Assembly: GCA_009919985.1 (NCBI GenBank)
Contig: RGAX01000089.1
Span: 1-10,411 of the forward strand
Length of the DNA: 10,411 nt
From: Opitutaceae bacterium
GTDB taxonomy: Bacteria > Verrucomicrobiota > Verrucomicrobiia > Opitutales > Opitutaceae
Reading direction: 5' to 3'
This document shows, piece after piece, positions 7,124 through 10,411 of the stretch (its first letter is position 1; every line of letters starts with the position of its first letter). The position numbers and the translations under genes are program-made. A model generated the notes under the pieces. The model ran no database searches. It saw only the letters and a list, made by a program, of their open reading frames with translations, and had not been told where the DNA came from.

Positions 7124-7728
7124 ATCAGATGGAAGCTTTGCAGCGAATCCGCGCATTAGGGGTGCTTTCATTTGAGACCCGGGATGTTTCCGCCCTGTTA
7201 CATGTAAGCGCCGCGAATGCCTCTGTGCTACTGGGGCGCCTGAAAACGCATGGACTGGTCTGGCGACTAGCGCGTGGGAGGTGGAGTCTGGGCCCGATTT
7301 CTCGTGGACTGATGGTCGAGCAAGTCGCGGCACCCTATCCAGCCTATGTCTCACTACAGTCGGCTCTGTTCCGCCATGGGGTGATCGAGCAAGTACCCGC
7401 AATCACGTACGCCGTTACGCTAGGACGCGCCAAGAAAGTGGCGTCACCTCAAGGGATGGTTTCACTCCATCGGATGCCACCGGATTTGTACGGAGGATTC
7501 GAAGATGGCGAAGACGGCGGTAAAATTGCTACGGTTGAGAAAGCACTGTTCGACTTGGTTTATCTGAGTCCAACGCGTTCACGTCTTTTTGTAAAATTAC
7601 CCGAACTGGAACTCCCGCGAGCATTTCGATGGGCCGAGACCACACGTTGGACAAAATTGATCCAGGGGCAAAGCCGCCGAACCTTTGTTGAGACAAAACT
7701 GTCGAAATTGCGCTCGGCTTGGACTTAA
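7120..7728 (+). CDS. AbiEi-type winged-helix antitoxin (type IV toxin-antitoxin)
   Basis: This 202-residue protein has an N-terminal winged-helix-like segment (residues 5-60) with helix-turn-helix pattern VSALLHVSAANASVLLGRLK (23-42) and a basic wing (LARGRWSLGP, 50-59). The AbiEi-typical body follows: YPAYVSLQSALFRHGVIEQV (73-92), then AITYAVTLGR (94-103) and the conserved ATVEKALFDLVYLS (137-150). AbiEi proteins neutralise AbiEii without forming a stable complex and repress their own operon by binding inverted repeats; such repeats are present at 6312-6359. The ATG overlaps the toxin stop (ATGA), so the two are translationally coupled. The order is the reverse of the usual antitoxin-then-toxin arrangement. 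The role as cognate antitoxin rests on motif similarity and adjacency. It could act mainly as the regulator. Confidence 0.82.
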   Translation: MNQMEALQRIRALGVLSFETRDVSALLHVSAANASVLLGRLKTHGLVWRLARGRWSLGPISRGLMVEQVAAPYPAYVSLQSALFRHGVIEQVPAITYAVTLGRAKKVASPQGMVSLHRMPPDLYGGFEDGEDGGKIATVEKALFDLVYLSPTRSRLFVKLPELELPRAFRWAETTRWTKLIQGQSRRTFVETKLSKLRSAWT

Positions 7729-7736
7729 GAATTTAA

Positions 7737-7768
7737 CGCTGCGCGGATGATTGAGGAGCGCCGCAGCG
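7737..7768 (+). terminator. Hairpin just after the antitoxin gene, weak terminator candidate
   Basis: CGCTGCG (7737-7743) and CGCAGCG (7762-7768) form a perfect 7-bp stem with an 18-nt loop, 8 bp after the antitoxin stop. No T run follows, so it may be a factor-dependent terminator or an mRNA 3' stabiliser. Confidence 0.4.
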
Positions 7769-7869
7769 AGATGTTCCACTAGTGCGCTAAGCAGACATTC
7801 CGCTTTAATGATTTTTCGCCTGCTTTGATCAAATCCGCGATATGCGTGCTAAAAAGAAAATGACGAAAT

Positions 7870-7886
7870 AATTTCCTGCGGAAATT
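7870..7886 (-). terminator. Small hairpin downstream of the small membrane protein gene, possible terminator
   Basis: AATTTCC (7870-7876) and GGAAATT (7880-7886) are perfect 7-bp arms around a 3-nt loop. Read on the minus strand the hairpin lies about 50 bp after the stop at 7936-7938 and is followed by T-rich sequence (complement of 7850-7869), which fits an intrinsic terminator. The stem is AT-rich, so its strength is uncertain. It could instead be a protein-binding palindrome. Confidence 0.45.
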
Positions 7887-7935
7887 GAGAGCGAGGTGAT
7901 CGCCTTTAAAAATAACGAAACTCGCACAGACCCGC

Positions 7936-8127
7936 TTAGAAAAAAAGCAACAATCCCCCAGCCAAAATCATCGGCACCCCCAAGATCAGGCCAATCAAGG
8001 AAAGACTCAAAATGGCGCCGACAATCACCAATAGTAGCCCGATTGCCTTACGGAGTGGCTTAAAAGCCAGAGCCAACCAGACCATGAGTCCAACGACCAA
8101 AAATCCGAGCAAGGAGCTGAGTGTCAT
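7936..8127 (-). CDS. Small two-helix membrane protein of unknown function
   Basis: This 63-residue hydrophobic protein has two predicted membrane helices: about residues 5-22 (SLLGFLVVGLMVWLALAF) and about 30-62, a long Ile/Leu/Gly-rich stretch broken by G-VP (50-52). A short basic loop, KPLRKA (23-28), lies between them, and by the positive-inside rule this loop would face the cytoplasm. I do not recognise a family. Support for a real gene comes from the consistent membrane topology, the lack of any better frame, and the hairpin downstream. Against it are the missing Shine-Dalgarno before the ATG at 8127 and the short length. An internal ATG at residue 15 has GGA nearby but would remove most of helix 1. 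The gene stands alone between the AbiE-like unit and the glycosidase, on the opposite strand to both. Confidence 0.55.
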   Translation of the reverse strand: MTLSSLLGFLVVGLMVWLALAFKPLRKAIGLLLVIVGAILSLSLIGLILGVPMILAGGLLLFF

Positions 8128-8139
8128 GCAGCTAAGATT

Positions 8140-8293
8140 GCCGATTTAATTTAGGGCCAGTCAACATTCGGCTCATCCAGCCGCTGCCCCGACTGCGTTA
8201 TTCAAACTCGAGAATGATCCACCGATTGGCGTGGGCAGAAGGAACTGCATTAGAGTTGTCGCCAACACGACTGCGCTAAGTATTTAAATCGGC
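8140..8293. repeat. 10-bp inverted repeat framing the gap before the glycosidase gene
   Basis: GCCGATTTAA (8140-8149) and TTAAATCGGC (8284-8293) are exact reverse complements, 134 bp apart. The left arm lies just upstream of the small membrane protein start (minus strand) and the right arm 119 bp upstream of the favoured glycosidase start (plus strand). A shared regulator of the divergent genes or a relic of a small mobile repeat are both possible. No coding region is seen between the arms. Confidence 0.3.
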
Positions 8294-8411
8294 CTCTAGC
8301 GCTTTGTCTTAAGCACCAGATCCAAGTTAAATTTCCCGAGCGCTAAGCTTGAGCCGCTATTTTTCCCCTAGCCTAAAAATGCCGAAGTCCGCTTCACCCC
8401 TGTATTCAATC

Positions 8412-10202
8412 ATGAAGAACGTTTTTAATGCGCCGTCCCGCGTCAGGTGGTGCACACTCCTTGGTTTTATCGCCACTACGACGCTCTCGGACGCCGCCCC
8501 TGTCGCGCGGATCGAATCTGCACCAGAAACAAACCGCGTGACGTTTCTTAGCTGGGACACCGAGGGCGGCCGCCGCGGTGAGCAAAATCTTCTACGAGAA
8601 CCCATCCTTAACACGCGCGCCACGCTCGATCAAGAGGGTGGTTTTGAACTCCGATTCACCGGCGACGAACTGCGCCTACCCTTCGATCCGCGCGTCACCT
8701 CTACCTGCATCATCCCCGCACAGTGGCATCCCGACGGCAGCTTTACTTTTCCGGCCATCATTAACGCGCCCGATTTTGGGCCGATGTCAGTGACGCAGAT
8801 CGAAGGTACGCCAGTCACCGGTCGCTTTGAAGGTGATCGCAAAGAAAAACGCGTGGACTTGATCCTGCGAGGAAACGAAAAGTGCGTTCTGCGCTTTCAA
8901 CCGCTGCTTCTCGCCGCGCCGGCTGGATTGCAAGATTCGCAGCTCTGGCCGCTGGCTCGCCGCGGCTGGCTGAACGCCATCCAGCCCACCTCGCGCTGGG
9001 GCGAACAAAATCGCCCGTTCAGCGCTCCTGCCGGTATGCTCGGCAACAACGTCATTAGTGATCCCGCCAGTTGCTCACTCTGGTTTTACGCCGATCAAGC
9101 GCTCTTCACTCCGGAGCCTTTCCCAGGTGTTTCGTTGATGCCGTTGGTGCGCCGCACAATCGAGTACTGGATCGACACCAAAATGCTCCGCGATGCCAAC
9201 GGCCAAGAAACCGGTGAAATCATCTGCTACTGGAACTACGGGCATTTTCTCGACGCGAACGCCGGGCCGCTCATCGCGGCTTGGGACTACGTCGAAGCGA
9301 CCAAGGATCGCGCGTGGCTGGCTCAAAAAATAATACGACTTGAAATGATTGCCGAGTTTCTTGAGCGCCGTGATGTCGACGGCGACGGCCTCATCGAAGC
9401 CACGCAAAGCGGTAATCTCTACACGCTCAAACAACCCAACCGCTCATGTGCGTGGTGGGACGCAGTCAACTGCGGCCACAAAGACGCCTACACCAACGCG
9501 ATCATTTACCGCGCGTTTCGCTGTCTTGCCGATCTCGAGAAACAACTCGGCCGCACGAGCGAAGCCTCACGCTACAGCGCGCGCGCCGATGCGCTCAAAG
9601 CGACGTACTTTAAACTCCTCTATAACGAAAAATCCGGCCTACTCGCCGGCTGGCGCAGCGCCGACGGCATGTTGCACGATTACGCCTCCCCGACCACCTG
9701 CGGCCTCGCCATTGAGTACGGGCTCATCCCGGCAGAGCCCGCCCGCGCTATGCTCGACCGTCTCTGGCAAAAAATGGCAGAGGTGAAATTTGAGCGCTTC
9801 GATCTGGGCGTCCCGCCCAACCTGATTCCTATCGCTCAAGGCGATTATATCCAAACCGGTTTCGGCACACCGAAGCGCAGCGATGGCAGCGACACCTTAG
9901 GCATTTACATGAACGGAGGTATTACCGCCGGCCAAGTACTGCATTTCATTGCCGCTCATTACCAACTCGGCGACCAGGCCCGCGGCGATCGCGTCCTACG
10001 CGCCATGCTCACGCGCCAAGCCCGCGGAGAATTTCAAAACGGGGTGACCGATGCCGCGATGAAAGGCATCGACTGGACGACTTGGGACGGCCAACCGAGT
10101 GGTTACGAAGGCTACCTCGCAGACAGTTTTCGTTTTCTCCAAGCCGTGCTCCTACGCGACCCTACCCTGCGCCAAAAACTCTATCGTCCTATTCAGCCTT
10201 AA
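8412..10202 (+). CDS. Secreted six-hairpin (alpha/alpha)6 glycoside hydrolase, GH63/MGH-like
   Basis: This 596-residue protein has a Sec signal peptide (basic start, hydrophobic core CTLLGFIATTTL, likely cleavage after SDA near residue 28). An N-terminal beta-sandwich of roughly 170 residues is followed by an (alpha/alpha)6 barrel. Motifs typical of six-hairpin glycosidases are visible: YWNYGHFLDANAGPLIAAWD (273-292), RDVDGDGLIE (320-329), WWDAVNCGHKDAYTNAI (348-364) and a closing GYEGYLADSFRFLQA (564-578). The acidic residues in these motifs (D325, E329, D349) and E566 are candidate catalytic or sugar-contacting residues, but the catalytic pair is not assigned. The family resembles GH63-like or MGH1-like exo-glycosidases acting on oligosaccharides; the linkage and sugar are unknown. 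Start choice is uncertain: TTG at 8349 or ATG at 8379 would add 21 or 11 residues before the signal peptide. ATG 8412 gives the most normal signal, though no Shine-Dalgarno is seen. Confidence 0.8.
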   Translation: MKNVFNAPSRVRWCTLLGFIATTTLSDAAPVARIESAPETNRVTFLSWDTEGGRRGEQNLLREPILNTRATLDQEGGFELRFTGDELRLPFDPRVTSTCIIPAQWHPDGSFTFPAIINAPDFGPMSVTQIEGTPVTGRFEGDRKEKRVDLILRGNEKCVLRFQPLLLAAPAGLQDSQLWPLARRGWLNAIQPTSRWGEQNRPFSAPAGMLGNNVISDPASCSLWFYADQALFTPEPFPGVSLMPLVRRTIEYWIDTKMLRDANGQETGEIICYWNYGHFLDANAGPLIAAWDYVEATKDRAWLAQKIIRLEMIAEFLERRDVDGDGLIEATQSGNLYTLKQPNRSCAWWDAVNCGHKDAYTNAIIYRAFRCLADLEKQLGRTSEASRYSARADALKATYFKLLYNEKSGLLAGWRSADGMLHDYASPTTCGLAIEYGLIPAEPARAMLDRLWQKMAEVKFERFDLGVPPNLIPIAQGDYIQTGFGTPKRSDGSDTLGIYMNGGITAGQVLHFIAAHYQLGDQARGDRVLRAMLTRQARGEFQNGVTDAAMKGIDWTTWDGQPSGYEGYLADSFRFLQAVLLRDPTLRQKLYRPIQP

Positions 10203-10239
10203 TGACACGCGGCTGGTGAGGTCACACGAGGCCCTGCGC

Positions 10240-10410
10240 TCAGCGGAGCGTGAGCGTGTACCGAAAAGGCGTCACCCCCGTGAGGTAAACTCGCTGCCCC
10301 TGCGTCCGCAGATGGCCGTTAATCCAGGTGTAATCTTCGCCTTCCATCCGGCCCGGCGCGCCCGCACTCGTCCCAGGGCCAAATTCAATCGTATCGGCGC
10401 CAGCCGTGAA
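10240..10410 (-). CDS. C-terminal fragment of an unrecognised protein, cut by the right edge
   Basis: On the minus strand a frame enters from the right edge and runs 56 codons to a TGA at 10240-10242. The visible sequence includes TIEFGPGTSAGAPGRMEGED (7-26), YTWINGHLRTQGQRVYLTGV (27-46) and TPFRYTLTLR at the end. The alternation of polar and hydrophobic residues suggests a beta-rich C-terminal domain, as in many secreted enzymes of this group, but I do not recognise the family. The gene converges on the glycosidase with only 37 bp between stops. The other frames of this stretch give no better candidate. Codon use is GC-rich at third positions, as expected for a real gene here. Confidence 0.55.
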   Translation of the reverse strand, partial: FTAGADTIEFGPGTSAGAPGRMEGEDYTWINGHLRTQGQRVYLTGVTPFRYTLTLR

Positions 10411-10411
10411 T

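Noticed and set aside
6908..7402. Minus-strand open frame of 164 codons spanning the toxin-antitoxin junction
   Set aside because: It overlaps two motif-supported genes and its composition (Arg/His/Ser-rich) is typical of an antisense shadow.
6374..7728. AbiE-like unit as compositionally foreign DNA
   Set aside because: Spot counts of GC in several lines of both genes fall in the mid-50s percent, close to lines from the glycosidase gene. Only the upstream intergenic region is clearly AT-rich, so composition alone does not prove transfer.
1..10411. CRISPR array, tRNA, rRNA or insertion sequence
   Set aside because: No regularly spaced repeats, no tRNA-like cloverleaf or CCA end, no conserved rRNA sequence and no transposase motif were seen on either strand. 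A covariance-model scan was not possible.

Overview
The window most likely comes from a bacterium of the Planctomycetes-Verrucomicrobia (PVC) group. The strongest sign is the adjacent pair at 1203-6183: a Tat-exported DUF1501 protein and a giant 'planctomycete cytochrome' protein (PSCyt1/DUF1549/DUF1553). This combination is expanded almost only in PVC bacteria. The moderately high GC and the neighbouring sugar enzymes fit a polysaccharide-degrading Verrucomicrobium (Opitutaceae-like), but the lineage is inferred and no marker gene is present.

Layout from left to right. Positions 2-238 hold the C-terminal end of a Gfo/Idh/MocA-type sugar oxidoreductase, followed by a likely intrinsic terminator (264-296). 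Next is a complete TIM-barrel sugar isomerase/epimerase of the hydroxypyruvate-isomerase-like type (375-1160, +). It converges on the two-gene operon 6183-1203 (-), which encodes the c-heme PSCyt/DUF1549/DUF1553 protein and then, 13 bp downstream, the DUF1501 protein.

An AT-rich divergent intergenic region (6184-6373) separates that operon from a two-gene unit on the + strand (6374-7728). This unit is an AbiEii-type nucleotidyltransferase toxin followed, with a 4-bp ATGA overlap, by an AbiEi-type winged-helix antitoxin. It is a type IV toxin-antitoxin or abortive-infection module with toxin and antitoxin in the reverse of the usual order. A 12-bp perfect inverted repeat, plus a third half-site, lies just upstream of the toxin start and is a good candidate for the AbiEi operator.

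Positions 7729-8348 hold only a small two-helix membrane protein (7936-8127, -) and short repeats. The right side carries a secreted six-hairpin (alpha/alpha)6 glycoside hydrolase (about 8412-10202, +) and, at the edge, the last 56 codons of an unrecognised gene on the minus strand (10240-10410).

The oxidoreductase, isomerase, PSCyt/DUF1501 pair and glycosidase fit the carbohydrate-scavenging gene content typical of these bacteria, though nothing shows that they form one pathway. The AbiE-like module is the accessory element and the most interesting part of the window. No tRNA, rRNA, CRISPR array, transposase or phage structural gene is evident.
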